Assembly: GCA_002690655.1 (NCBI GenBank)
Contig: NZFL01000031.1
Location: 1-40,508, forward strand
DNA from: Pedosphaera sp.
GTDB taxonomy: Bacteria > Verrucomicrobiota > Verrucomicrobiia > Limisphaerales > AAA164-E04
DNA length: 40,508 nt
Direction of reading: 5' to 3'
Positions 24,256 through 33,350 of this stretch are shown piece by piece. The translations under genes and the position numbers were made by a program. Under the pieces are notes generated by a model. That model ran no database searches. It was not told the origin of the DNA and saw only the letters and a program-made list of their open reading frames with translations. Each line of letters opens with the position of its first letter. Position 1 is the stretch's first letter.

Positions 24256-27168
24256 TCAATCAATGTGGATAAATTCATTGGAATTAAACAATGCCCGGCA
24301 AAAAAGAACACCTCCCAGATCTGCTTTGTAAGCCAGTGCTTTTTTCAATTCACTTTCTACTGGGTTTCTCCCATAGGATCTCAAATAGGCAAGCGTAACC
24401 CATCGTTCATCATCGCCTGCTGAATCTTGATCTAATTGATTTGAAAGTGCTTTTGCCATGTCGAGTGTAAAAGAGTGATTCAACAGGGTAAGCGCCTGAA
24501 GCGGTGTGGTGGTAGAGGCTCGTTTCGGCGCAGGAAAAGCCGGATCTGGACAATCAAATTCCGTCATCAGATCAACAATGGCCGCGCGTGCATTGTGATG
24601 ATAAATACCGCGCCGATAAGTTTCAGAACCATGATGATCCAATGGCTGGTAGGTAGCGACATTATCTTGAAGATAGCGGTACAACTTGAAACCAGCCCCC
24701 CCCATTTCCTCCTTGAGCATTCCCGATACTTTCAGCATGGAATCACGAATCTCCTCTGCAGAAAGTCGGCGAGGTGGGAATCGCCAGAGAAATTTGGAAT
24801 CTGCATCTGCACGAGCAGCATCGGATCGAAAAGTGGAAGACTGTCGATACGCTTGAGACATCAGCAATAATTTGTGGAGCGGTTTCATGCGCCATCCATT
24901 GTCCAAAAGCTGACCTGCCAACCAATCCAGCAAATCCGCATGACTTGGCTGACTTCCCATGACACCAAAATCACTTGGAGTACTGACCAAACCATGACCA
25001 AAGTGTTTTTGCCAGATGCGATTCACCCACACCCGCGGCGTCAATGGATTCTCGCCGGACACAAGCCAATTGGCGAGCGCCAACCGCCTTTTTCCTTCGG
25101 CAGCCCCCGGATCAAGGCGATAACCTTCAGAGGCTGTATCGAAAGCAGAGAGGCTCGCAGGCACAACTTCCTTACCTTTACGCTGAGGATTTCCTCCGAT
25201 GAACACGTAGGTTGATTCTTCAATACCAGTGAAATTTCCCGCCCACCAGCGGGGCAGTTCAGGCACATCCTTGCGCTCGCGATCCACTCGTGCGATGGCA
25301 CGATCCAGCCCCTTCAATTGCTGCCGCTCCTCACTCGTTTGCTCCATCTTCATCCAACGCCACTTACGATGTGCTTCGTTGACGGGTTGGCGGTCGTGAG
25401 AGTCCGCCACCTTTTCCCATTGCTCACCGTCTAACGAAACTTCCAGTCGATACTCAGAGACAAAATTGGCAACCTGCTGATTGCCTGCATCGCCGCCTCT
25501 GTCACTGGAAAAATAAATACGATCGATTTCAGTTGGTTTGGAAAGTGTGATGCTCAGTTCAGATCCCCGAGCAATCCAGCGGGCTCCGTATTCACCGTCA
25601 ATCGTCAACTGCGCACTGTATGCCTTCACAAAATCTTCTGCAATACGGCTTGCACCCTTTGCGAATCCCCCCAAAGCGAGTGACGCAACATTCTGCCCCG
25701 TTTTTCCTGAGGTCCATACTTCGAATTCGTCGATCCCGTAACCTGAGCTTGCATATGGATTGCTTTCGGTGCCTTCCACGATTAGTCGAACATATTTTGC
25801 AAGCCGCTTTTCAAACCGTTCTTCAACTCCCGTTCGCTTGATCGGGTCTCTTGTCCAGGATTCGGCAAACAAATCTTTTTTCATTTCCGCACGCTTCAGG
25901 ATGACAAGCTCAAGTCTCTCTCTCTCCTTTGCCAGTCCATTTCGTTCAGCATCCAGTGGCTCCATCATTCTCTTGCGTTGCTCGCGTTCTGCATTACTGG
26001 CAATTTCACGCGAACCATGGCGTACTCCTGCAAAAGTCGCATACCACCGGTAATAGTCTTCCTGAGAGATGGGATCGAATTTATGGTGATGACAGCGCGC
26101 GCAACCTACGGTCAGGCCAAGAAAGGCTTCGGAGCTGGCACGGATCATTTCATCAATGGTGTTGGCGCGGATCTGAGCAGCCTGAGCGGGATCCTGATTT
26201 CCCACATCATCATATGGACCACAAACCAGAAAAGTGGTTCCAATTTCGACATCCGGTTGATTGGGACCGAGCTGGTCACCGGCAAGATGCTCCTTGATCA
26301 ATCTGTTCAAGGGTTTGTCCTGGTTAAAAGAACGGATGACATAGTCACGGAAAGGCCAGGCATTTCGAATGATTTCGTTACGCTCAAATCCGCGACTTTC
26401 ACCAAAACGTATGACATCCAGCCAGTGCCTGCCCCATCGTTCCCCGTAATGCGGCGAAGCCAGGAGTCGATCCACCAGGTGCTCATACGCATCGGGTGAA
26501 GGATCACCGACAAATCGCTCAACCTGCTCCACTGAAGGAGGCAAACCTGTGAGATCAAAGCAAAGCCTCCTGATCAACTGCCTGCGACTGGCGGGCAATG
26601 AAGGTGATAAATGCTGGTTTTGAAGCTCCTCGAAAATAAAGGCATCGACTGGATTCCGTTTCCATGAAACTGGAGCTTTCGTGACATCAGGGACGCTCAC
26701 TTCTTTCAGCGCTTGAAAGGCCCACCATGATGCGTCTGCCTGAGAAGCTTCCTTGAGGACCTTACCTTTGGGCCAGAGAGCCCCCTGAACCACCCATTTC
26801 CGCAAAACCCCTACCTGTTCAGAGGACAAAGGATCGCCGTCTTCGGGCATCTCCGGTTTCTTCCCTGCACTCACGGGCTCGACCAGGTCCAGCAAATGGG
26901 ATTGATCTCCATTCCGGATATCCAGGTAACCTCCGTTACGCAGGTCATCAGGTGTTGCGAGCGAAACATCTCCTTCTTCGTTACCGGGGTAATGACAGCG
27001 CAGGCAATGCGTCTCGAGCATGGGCGCGACCTTCTCCAGAAACAGTTTCGAGTCATCGGCATGAACCGTCACTCCAAAAAGCAAAACAAACGGAAGAATG
27101 CAACAGGAAGATGACATCAACCTGTTCAAAGTCACATTCTGAAGCCATTGACTGAGGGAATGTTTCAT
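24256..27168 (-). CDS. PSD1 protein: planctomycete cytochrome c, DUF1549, F5/8-type and DUF1553 domains
   Basis: This encodes 970 residues from ATG 27168. The frame extends to 27249, but that would overlap the sulfatase gene and bury the signal peptide (CCILPFVLLFGVTVHA). Order of domains: a haem-binding CxxCH (CLRCH, residues 55-59) in the PSCyt1 module with MPEDGDPLSSEQ; DUF1549 (HPLDAFIFE-like VDAFIFEELQ, RLCFDLTGLPPS, GERWGRHWLDVIRFGES), including a second CARCHHHKFDPI; a discoidin-like region (about 480-610: YGIDEFEVWTSGK, YRLEVSLDGEQWEKV); and DUF1553 (ANWLVSGENPLTPRVWVNRI, GMLKEEMGG, TTPLQALTLLNHSF). The role is unproven. Association with sulfatases suggests extracytoplasmic polysaccharide handling with electron transfer. 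It is 37 bp downstream of the sulfatase gene. Confidence 0.93.
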   Translation of the reverse strand: MKHSLSQWLQNVTLNRLMSSSCCILPFVLLFGVTVHADDSKLFLEKVAPMLETHCLRCHYPGNEEGDVSLATPDDLRNGGYLDIRNGDQSHLLDLVEPVSAGKKPEMPEDGDPLSSEQVGVLRKWVVQGALWPKGKVLKEASQADASWWAFQALKEVSVPDVTKAPVSWKRNPVDAFIFEELQNQHLSPSLPASRRQLIRRLCFDLTGLPPSVEQVERFVGDPSPDAYEHLVDRLLASPHYGERWGRHWLDVIRFGESRGFERNEIIRNAWPFRDYVIRSFNQDKPLNRLIKEHLAGDQLGPNQPDVEIGTTFLVCGPYDDVGNQDPAQAAQIRANTIDEMIRASSEAFLGLTVGCARCHHHKFDPISQEDYYRWYATFAGVRHGSREIASNAEREQRKRMMEPLDAERNGLAKERERLELVILKRAEMKKDLFAESWTRDPIKRTGVEERFEKRLAKYVRLIVEGTESNPYASSGYGIDEFEVWTSGKTGQNVASLALGGFAKGASRIAEDFVKAYSAQLTIDGEYGARWIARGSELSITLSKPTEIDRIYFSSDRGGDAGNQQVANFVSEYRLEVSLDGEQWEKVADSHDRQPVNEAHRKWRWMKMEQTSEERQQLKGLDRAIARVDRERKDVPELPRWWAGNFTGIEESTYVFIGGNPQRKGKEVVPASLSAFDTASEGYRLDPGAAEGKRRLALANWLVSGENPLTPRVWVNRIWQKHFGHGLVSTPSDFGVMGSQPSHADLLDWLAGQLLDNGWRMKPLHKLLLMSQAYRQSSTFRSDAARADADSKFLWRFPPRRLSAEEIRDSMLKVSGMLKEEMGGAGFKLYRYLQDNVATYQPLDHHGSETYRRGIYHHNARAAIVDLMTEFDCPDPAFPAPKRASTTTPLQALTLLNHSFTLDMAKALSNQLDQDSAGDDERWVTLAYLRSYGRNPVESELKKALAYKADLGGVLFCRALFNSNEFIHID

Positions 27169-27205
27169 TGTTCTCAACTTTTCATGCACCCAAATCAGCC
27201 CCCTT

Positions 27206-28603
27206 TTATTGCCACATGGGATTATCCTGATGGGATCGTTCCATTTCAATACTCAGCTGGGTCACCAAGGACTGATGGTTTCCTGCCACATCGTGCAACT
27301 CGCCCAGGTCCTGATCAAGTCGGAACAGCTCAAAGGAACCATTTCGATGCTTCACCCCTTTCCATGGCCCCAGTCGGATGGCCTGAAAATGTCGACCTCC
27401 ACCATGAAACTCCCAATAAAGATATGGATGCTGTTTCTGGCGTCGATCATTACCCAACAAAGCGTCCACAAAACTAATGGAATCCAGTCCTCTGGGTGCC
27501 CGTGTTCCTGCCAACTCTGCAGCGGTTGTCATAAAGTCACCAAAATAGCCAATGTGATCCGAGACAGATCGAGGTGCAATTTTACCTGGCCATCGAACAA
27601 TCATCGGCACACGAATACCACCTTCGTAAAGGTCACGCTTGATACCACGCAAAGGTCCGTTGGAATCATTGAAATCAGGATCGTTGCCACCCTCTCGGTG
27701 CGGTCCATTGTCAGAGGTAAAAAACACAATGGTATGTTCATCAATGTTCAAATCCTCCAGCAAGGCCATGAGTTTACCAATATCGGCATCCAGGCGACTG
27801 ATCATAGCTGCGTGCCCTTTTTGAGGTTCAGGCCAATCCATAGCTGAATATACCCCATAATCCGGGACTTCCATTCCACGCTTACCACCTTCGTTATTGG
27901 CATGAGGAATCGTCAATGACAGATACAGAAAGAACGGATTTTCATGGTTGCGTTTCACAAATTCAAGGGCTTCATCGGCACATAAATCATGCGAAAAGGT
28001 CGTTCGATCGGTCGCATACCCTGCCCCGTCCAAACGATCATTTTCCACCTTGTTACCTTTCAAAGGAACGCGTGTTTCATTTCGAAAAAGAAATTCTGGG
28101 TAATAGTTGTGCGCATGTCGCTGACACAGGTAGCCGAAAAAATAGTCAAAACCCTGACGATTCGGATGCCCCGTTGAACCTGGGCCACCGAGGCCCCATT
28201 TCCCAACGAGTCCCGTGGTGTATCCAGCCTTCTTCAAAACTTCAGCCACTGTGACGGTATCATCAGGCAATGGCCACTGTCCCATGGGCTTGATCTCTCG
28301 ATTCCCTCTCACCAGGGCATGCCCGGTATGATATCCTGTCATCAGAACGCATCTTGAGGGAGCACAGACAGTCGAGCCGGCATAGAATTGCGAAAACCGC
28401 ATCCCCTGCTCTGCCAATTGATCGATCTTTGGCGTCTTGATGCGTTGTTGTCCGTAACACCCAAGATCACCGTAACCTAGATCATCTGTCATGATATAAA
28501 TGATGTTGGGTTTTCCGGTTCCTGCCAGAGCAGTGGCTCCCATCAAGGCAACCAAGATGATCTGAAGGCTCAATTTTGTGATGAAATGAAATTGTGTTTT
28601 CAT
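27206..28603 (-). CDS. Exported formylglycine-dependent sulfatase
   Basis: This encodes 465 residues. A signal peptide covers about 1-28. The metal-binding DD is at 40-41 (IMTDDLGYGDLG). The sulfatase signature is CAPSRCVLMTG (80-90), with Cys80 to be converted to formylglycine. Later conserved parts are GKWGLGG, IPHANN and FFTSDNGPHREGG for the second metal half-site. It hydrolyses sulfate esters, most likely of algal or animal polysaccharides, outside the cytoplasm. The maturase is not in the window. It is first in a minus-strand triad with the PSD1 and DUF1501 genes, so all three are probably transcribed together. Confidence 0.95.
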   Translation of the reverse strand: MKTQFHFITKLSLQIILVALMGATALAGTGKPNIIYIMTDDLGYGDLGCYGQQRIKTPKIDQLAEQGMRFSQFYAGSTVCAPSRCVLMTGYHTGHALVRGNREIKPMGQWPLPDDTVTVAEVLKKAGYTTGLVGKWGLGGPGSTGHPNRQGFDYFFGYLCQRHAHNYYPEFLFRNETRVPLKGNKVENDRLDGAGYATDRTTFSHDLCADEALEFVKRNHENPFFLYLSLTIPHANNEGGKRGMEVPDYGVYSAMDWPEPQKGHAAMISRLDADIGKLMALLEDLNIDEHTIVFFTSDNGPHREGGNDPDFNDSNGPLRGIKRDLYEGGIRVPMIVRWPGKIAPRSVSDHIGYFGDFMTTAAELAGTRAPRGLDSISFVDALLGNDRRQKQHPYLYWEFHGGGRHFQAIRLGPWKGVKHRNGSFELFRLDQDLGELHDVAGNHQSLVTQLSIEMERSHQDNPMWQ

Positions 28604-28714
28604 GTTGGGTCTATGGAGTGATGCAGGAGATCTTAAAAAACCATCGCCATTAGACCAATGAATAAATGCCAGAAGCAGGCATTTGATGGAACAAATGATC
28701 AGGTGCGCCTGTCA

Positions 28715-28728
28715 CTTCAAGCTTGAAG
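28715..28728. promoter_or_regulatory. 14-bp perfect palindrome between divergent genes
   Basis: CTTCAAGCTTGAAG lies in the 199-bp gap between the sulfatase triad (minus) and the thioredoxin-like gene (plus), 75 bases before the ATG of the latter. Its place fits an operator for a dimeric regulator. No regulator gene is adjacent. Chance occurrence is possible. Confidence 0.35.
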
Positions 28729-28802
28729 ATTTGCCTGAGGGGGATAGTTTCCTGCCGTATTCTGGTAGACACCATTGCTCAAGACATCTTAATTAGCTTG
28801 CT

Positions 28803-29897
28803 ATGAAATATCTCTCGCAGTTGCCCAAGTTCATCTCTGGAGCCATTGTCATTTTTACATGCGCTCTTTCACCTCAAACATTCTCTGCTGAAATCACTAC
28901 TGAACAGGCAAAGGAAAAAGTCGATGACAGCAGTCATCTCAATCGATATTTCGGTCAGGAATTCGGGAGAATCGGACAACTGATTGGCACCGACAATGAA
29001 GCCGCAGAAAAAAAACTGACGGATCTCATCCGGGTGGTGAGCGAAATGACCCCCGAAAACGAGGATTCGAAGGCTCTTATTCCCAGAGCTCATTCGGCAA
29101 TTGAATTTTATCAAAAACAGATAAAAGCAGCAAAAACATCCATCAACGAAATCATTGAAAAACTCAATGCCAACCCAAATGACGAAGAGTCCATAGGCAT
29201 TTATTTCACGCATAAAAACATGACCCTGCAAAAGCTGATAGTGGCTGATGTTGAGGAAGCAGAAAGGCAATTGAAGGAAGCAAAAACTTTTGTTAATGCC
29301 ACCAAGGAGAAGGCATCAGAAGATGCCATCAAGTCCATTTACGAAACAGGACTGACCAGTTTGACTCGATTCGATGAAGCATTGAGTCGCGCACGCAAGC
29401 TCGAAAACATGGTCGGTCAAGATGCTGGCCCTTTGGCAATCGAGGCTTGGGTCAATGGAGAACCCATGGCTGCGGAAGACCTCAAAGGCAAAGTGGTGCT
29501 TCTTGATTTCTGGGCTGTCTGGTGTGGGCCATGCATCGCCACCTTCCCGCATCTGAAACACCTTCAAGAAGCCTATGGAGACAAAGGTCTGGTCATCCTG
29601 GGACTTACCCGATATTACAATTACGAATGGAATGAAAAAGCCAAGCGCGCCAGCAGGAGCGAGGCAACAGTAGAGAAAGCCGATGAGCAAAAGATGCTGG
29701 TTGAATTTGCCAAATCACATGGCCTCGAGCACCGTTTTGCGATTCAGTCAGACAATTCCATGAGCGAATATTATGGAGTCACGGGAATCCCGCATGTCGT
29801 GGTGCTGGACCGCAAAGGAAAAGTCCAGTTAATGAGGGTTGGCAGTGGAGGACAAAACTCCCAGGATGTGGAAGACAAAATCAAAGAGTTGCTTTGA
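28803..29897 (+). CDS. Exported TlpA-like thioredoxin-fold protein with helical N-terminal domain
   Basis: This encodes 364 residues. A signal peptide covers about 1-29 (AIVIFTCALSPQTFSA). Residues about 35-205 are charged and helical, rich in Glu, Lys and Ala, and likely form a coiled-coil or helical bundle. Residues 208-364 are a TlpA/ResA-like thioredoxin fold: LKGKVVLLDFWAVWCGPC (redox pair Cys241 and Cys244), GLVILGLTRYYN and the cis-proline loop TGIPHVVVLDRKGKV. It probably reduces or transfers disulfides in the periplasm. The unknown helical half may hold the partner. It is divergent from the sulfatase triad and 100 bp before the hydrolase gene in the same direction. Confidence 0.9.
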   Translation: MKYLSQLPKFISGAIVIFTCALSPQTFSAEITTEQAKEKVDDSSHLNRYFGQEFGRIGQLIGTDNEAAEKKLTDLIRVVSEMTPENEDSKALIPRAHSAIEFYQKQIKAAKTSINEIIEKLNANPNDEESIGIYFTHKNMTLQKLIVADVEEAERQLKEAKTFVNATKEKASEDAIKSIYETGLTSLTRFDEALSRARKLENMVGQDAGPLAIEAWVNGEPMAAEDLKGKVVLLDFWAVWCGPCIATFPHLKHLQEAYGDKGLVILGLTRYYNYEWNEKAKRASRSEATVEKADEQKMLVEFAKSHGLEHRFAIQSDNSMSEYYGVTGIPHVVVLDRKGKVQLMRVGSGGQNSQDVEDKIKELL

Positions 29898-29997
29898 TAA
29901 CTCAGCCGACGAGGAGTGAGCGCACAGATAGTCAAATGGACATTTTATTTGAAAATCACCACCAATTCTTGCCAGCGCAACAAGAGATGGCTTTGGC

Positions 29998-30894
29998 ATG
30001 ATCCATCCATTCATGAAATCAACATTCGTTAATTCCCCGCTTTCTTTGGCCAGGCAATGGTTCATTGCGGTGATCACTCTGACGCTGACTGCAGGTATGA
30101 TGGCAGAGGATGAAATCACACCGACAAGAATCGTTCCATTCAAACAGATTGAAAATGTCACGCTGTCATTGCACCTGTTTACGCCGGAGGGACATCAATC
30201 CACTGATACGAAACCCGCCATTGTTTTTTTCTTCGGCGGTGGCTGGAATGGAGGAACACCTGAACAGTTTTACCCTCAAAGTGCCTATCTGGCATCCAGG
30301 GGCATGGTAGCCATCTGCGCTGAATACAGAACGAAAAACAATCATCAAACCCGTCCTGACAAATGTATCGAAGATGGAAAATCAGCCATGCGATGGGTTC
30401 GGTATTTCGCTCACGAGCTGGGTATCGACCCACATAGAATCGCTGCCGGCGGTGGTTCAGCCGGGGGGCATGTGGCTGCAACCACAGCAACAGTCGAGGG
30501 GTTCAATTATCCAATGGATCCACCTGTGGACTGCGCACCTCAGGCACTTGTATTGTTCAATCCTGTTTATGACAACGGACCAGGTGGATATGGTCATGAT
30601 CGTGTTGCCGATTACTGGGAATCCTTTTCTCCTATGCACAATCTGGACGAGAGCACTCCACCAACCACCGTTTTTCTGGGTACGCATGACAAACTTATCC
30701 CCGTGGAAACCGGGGAAAAATTCCAAGGGCTCATGCATGCACTGGGATGCCGAAGCGAACTTCATCTTTACGAGGCCCAGGGGCACGGGTTCTTCAACAA
30801 AAACAAATACAAGGAAACGCTTTATCAGGCAGATTTGTTTCTGACCTCGCTTGGATTTCTAACTGGCGCTCCTTCCTTCAGTCCGGAGCATTAA
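29998..30894 (+). CDS. Exported alpha/beta hydrolase (BD-FAE/HSL-like esterase)
   Basis: This encodes 298 residues from ATG 29998. ATG 30013 would also keep the signal peptide (WFIAVITLTLTAGMMAED). The oxyanion loop reads FFGGGWNGG (HGGGW-like). The nucleophile elbow is GGSAGG, preceded by GIDPHRIAAG. The acid Asp lies in GTHDKLIP and the His in GHGFFNKNKY. This set is typical of carbohydrate acyl or feruloyl esterases encoded near sulfatases and glycosidases. The natural substrate is unknown. It follows the thioredoxin-like gene by 100 bp on the same strand and may share its transcript. Confidence 0.88.
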   Translation: MIHPFMKSTFVNSPLSLARQWFIAVITLTLTAGMMAEDEITPTRIVPFKQIENVTLSLHLFTPEGHQSTDTKPAIVFFFGGGWNGGTPEQFYPQSAYLASRGMVAICAEYRTKNNHQTRPDKCIEDGKSAMRWVRYFAHELGIDPHRIAAGGGSAGGHVAATTATVEGFNYPMDPPVDCAPQALVLFNPVYDNGPGGYGHDRVADYWESFSPMHNLDESTPPTTVFLGTHDKLIPVETGEKFQGLMHALGCRSELHLYEAQGHGFFNKNKYKETLYQADLFLTSLGFLTGAPSFSPEH

Positions 30895-30952
30895 TCAAGC
30901 CCAACTGTTCTCGCTGGCGCCGTCATGGCCACTGGATAAGTGCAGTCATCTT

Positions 30953-31339
30953 TCAGATTTCAGCGCTTTTGCCGTTATTTTGTGAGCGCTCCAGATTTAG
31001 TCGCTTTGCTGTTTTTTTGAGTTCCTTGTGAATTGATACAGCCAACGAGCCCTTTTTAAACCCAAGAACTTTGGTGTTTTTAAATCCGAAATGAGATTCA
31101 ATGGACTCCACTGAGTAGCATTGTAAAATGGGTAAATGAGAGTATTGGCGACAGATCTCCTCTATCCGGTGTTCTGAAATATCCTCTGTAATCAGAATGA
31201 AATGAAGTTTCTTTTTGAGGCGGGCCAGAAGAGACTCCCCAACCACTACTGCTCGCGCTCTCAATGCAAATGGGAAGAGGCGTTCGACTGGAGATTGATT
31301 TGGTTTATTTGGCGATTTGTTGATTGGGTCCTCGGTCAT
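30953..31339 (-). CDS. L7Ae/L30e-like (YlxQ-type) RNA-binding protein
   Basis: This encodes 128 residues. After a polar N-terminal arm, the L7Ae/YlxQ pattern appears: LRARAVVVGESLLARLKKK, then LHFILITEDISEHRIEEICR, then VESIESHFGFKNTKVLGFKK and a final AVSIHKELKK segment. In the family the first helix and the EDIS-type turn contact kink-turn RNA. YlxQ usually sits in the nusA-infB operon. Here it stands alone between an esterase gene and a divergent DUF1080 gene 83 bp away, so its role is uncertain. No signal peptide is seen. The basic C-terminal tail (KKTAKRLNLERSQNNGKS) fits RNA binding. Confidence 0.75.
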   Translation of the reverse strand: MTEDPINKSPNKPNQSPVERLFPFALRARAVVVGESLLARLKKKLHFILITEDISEHRIEEICRQYSHLPILQCYSVESIESHFGFKNTKVLGFKKGSLAVSIHKELKKTAKRLNLERSQNNGKSAEI

Positions 31340-31422
31340 CAGTTTGCTTGTCGGAAGCGTGGTTACACCCTAAGCTGCGACAAAGCAATCACAAACCAAA
31401 ATCGATCCATTATCAAAATACG

Positions 31423-32037
31423 ATGAAATCCAAAATCATATTGAGCCTGTTCTTAGCATCGACCTTGTTATCGTGGGGGCAAGGATGGGTGTCGCTTTTT
31501 GATGGCAAATCATTTGCAGGTTGGGAAGGTAATTACCATTACTTCCGAATAGAAAACAACGCCATTGTAGGCGGAATGACCTATGCCGACATTCCACGCA
31601 ATCAATTTCTGAGCACCGAAGATACCTATCAGGATTTTGAACTACAACTTCAGTTCAGATTGGTAGGCAAACAAACCAATGCAGGCGTTCAAATCCGAAC
31701 CCGACGCATCCCTGACCACCATGAGGTCATCGGGTATCAGGCAGATCTGGGACAAAATTACACAGGTTGCCTCTATGATGAATCCCGTCGTCGCAAGATC
31801 CTCGCCGAACCAGATCGTGAAGAACTGGCCAAAGTTTTAAAACCCGATGAATGGAATGATTACGTCATTCGCTGCGAAGGCAAGCGCATCCAACTTTGGA
31901 TCAATGGATATCAGACTGTTGATTATACTGAGGCAGACCGCTCGATTGAACTGGACGGAATCATCGCCTTGCAAATTCACGGAGGTCCTGCAGGTGAAGC
32001 CTGGTATCGAAACATCAAAATAAAAAAACTCCCCTAA
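31423..32037 (+). CDS. Exported single-domain DUF1080 protein
   Basis: This encodes 204 residues from ATG 31423. The frame is open from 31324, but the signal peptide (IILSLFLASTLLSWG) starts only after this Met. The whole mature protein is one DUF1080 concanavalin-like domain: WVSLFDGKSFAGWEG, TYQDFELQLQFRLVG, NAGVQIRTRRIPD, VIGYQADLGQNYTGCLYDE, EWNDYVIRCEGKRIQLWING and EAWYRNIKIKKLP. It is likely to act on glycosides, possibly 3-keto forms. Its stop overlaps the convergent stop of the NHL gene by a few bases, so neither gene leaves room for a terminator in between. Confidence 0.92.
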   Translation: MKSKIILSLFLASTLLSWGQGWVSLFDGKSFAGWEGNYHYFRIENNAIVGGMTYADIPRNQFLSTEDTYQDFELQLQFRLVGKQTNAGVQIRTRRIPDHHEVIGYQADLGQNYTGCLYDESRRRKILAEPDREELAKVLKPDEWNDYVIRCEGKRIQLWINGYQTVDYTEADRSIELDGIIALQIHGGPAGEAWYRNIKIKKLP

Positions 32038-33182
32038 TACTCGTCTACTGTCGTCCGGTGGAGTCGACGCACCCGGTGATTTTCGCTGTCACCGACATAG
32101 ACAGAGCCATCCTTGGCAACGAAGATACCATGCGGTCTGGCTAACTGGCACCTGAGTGCAGGCCCATCAGGGCCGTCACCCCGTTTTCCCGTTCCGGCAA
32201 TAAGCTCAAGCCGTCCTGTTCTTGTGTTCAAGACGCGTATGCTGTGACTTTCCGTATCCGCGAGCCAGACATGGCCGTCAGGCCCAATGCTGAGCCCTTT
32301 GGGTCCAGACAGTGTTGCCTCTCTGGCTGGCCCCCCATTGCCGGTAAACCCTTTTTTTCCTGTACCCGCTCTGTGTAGCAATTGCCCCTTTTTCATGTCG
32401 ACACGATAGACAGCATTCCCCTCTCTCAATGCCAGCCAAAGATCGCCATTCTCCGAAATGTCCAGAGCACGCGGTCCATTCAAAGGGGTATGAAAAAGAG
32501 GGGAACCATTGGGTGTTGGCTTCTTTTCTCCCGTTCCACTTAATGTTTCCACGAGATGACTGGAACGCCCCACTCTACGAATCCGATGATTGCCGATATC
32601 GCAGATAAGTAGATTCCCCCAAGTATCAAACTGGATACTGTGCGGACGGTTGAACTCAGCTTGAATGGCAGAACCTCCATCCCCTGAATAACCAGCTTTC
32701 CCCAGGCCAGCGAAGGTAGTAATGATGCCTGTCCTGGCATCGACTTTTCGTACGAGATGATTGGGCATTTCCACAAAAAACATATGACCTTCTCGATCAA
32801 ATCTAATTTCATAGGGTTGATTCAGCCGAGCTTCAGTCGCCTGCCCGCCATCCCCCGAATACCCGGCCTCACCGGATCCCGCTACAGTAGAAATCACCCC
32901 ATCATCCGAAAGCTTCCGGATAATGTGATTGTCGATATCACAAAAATATAACGCCTTGTCGGGCCCGACAACCAGACCGTAAGGATTGTTCAACTGTGCC
33001 TCGATTCCGGGACCACCATCACCGGAATAACCTTTCAGGCCGGTGCCTGCCACTGTCTCAACAATCCATTCTGCAGCAAGGGATTGATCCGATAACAAGA
33101 GCCCCAACCCAGTGAATAACAAAGCAAAGGAGGCGACACAAACATGAGCATACCCTTTGAAATTGACGTGCAACTGAAACAT
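32034..33182 (-). CDS. Exported NHL-repeat beta-propeller protein
   Basis: This encodes 382 residues. A signal segment covers about 1-36 (ASFALLFTGLGLLLSDQSLA). The rest is built of about six NHL blades with the recurring GTGxxGYSGDGG, A-x-LN-x-P-x-G and D-x-x-NH-x-IR pattern (for example DIDNHIIRKL, DIGNHRIRRV, DTESHSIRVL, DSENHRVRRL). It may bind a ligand or partner; there is no evident catalytic site. Close repeats suggest recent blade duplication. It converges on the DUF1080 gene. Confidence 0.92.
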   Translation of the reverse strand: MFQLHVNFKGYAHVCVASFALLFTGLGLLLSDQSLAAEWIVETVAGTGLKGYSGDGGPGIEAQLNNPYGLVVGPDKALYFCDIDNHIIRKLSDDGVISTVAGSGEAGYSGDGGQATEARLNQPYEIRFDREGHMFFVEMPNHLVRKVDARTGIITTFAGLGKAGYSGDGGSAIQAEFNRPHSIQFDTWGNLLICDIGNHRIRRVGRSSHLVETLSGTGEKKPTPNGSPLFHTPLNGPRALDISENGDLWLALREGNAVYRVDMKKGQLLHRAGTGKKGFTGNGGPAREATLSGPKGLSIGPDGHVWLADTESHSIRVLNTRTGRLELIAGTGKRGDGPDGPALRCQLARPHGIFVAKDGSVYVGDSENHRVRRLHRTTVDEY

Positions 33183-33350
33183 CGCTCCATGTCAGTCCCT
33201 TGCTTATTGATTTACAAGAAAAAATGGCTGAGGTCTCGTTACACATGAATGAAGCGTTCTATACTGATCCACCCTCGCGTTGCCAATGGCAGAGTTTAGT
33301 CAAGGGAACAACCGAAAGCCAGGGTTCTCATCTTAATGCGGGGCAGCTGT

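Noticed and set aside
27169-27249. Longer N-terminus for the PSD1 protein
   Set aside because: It would overlap the sulfatase gene by 44 bases and place polar residues before an evident signal peptide.
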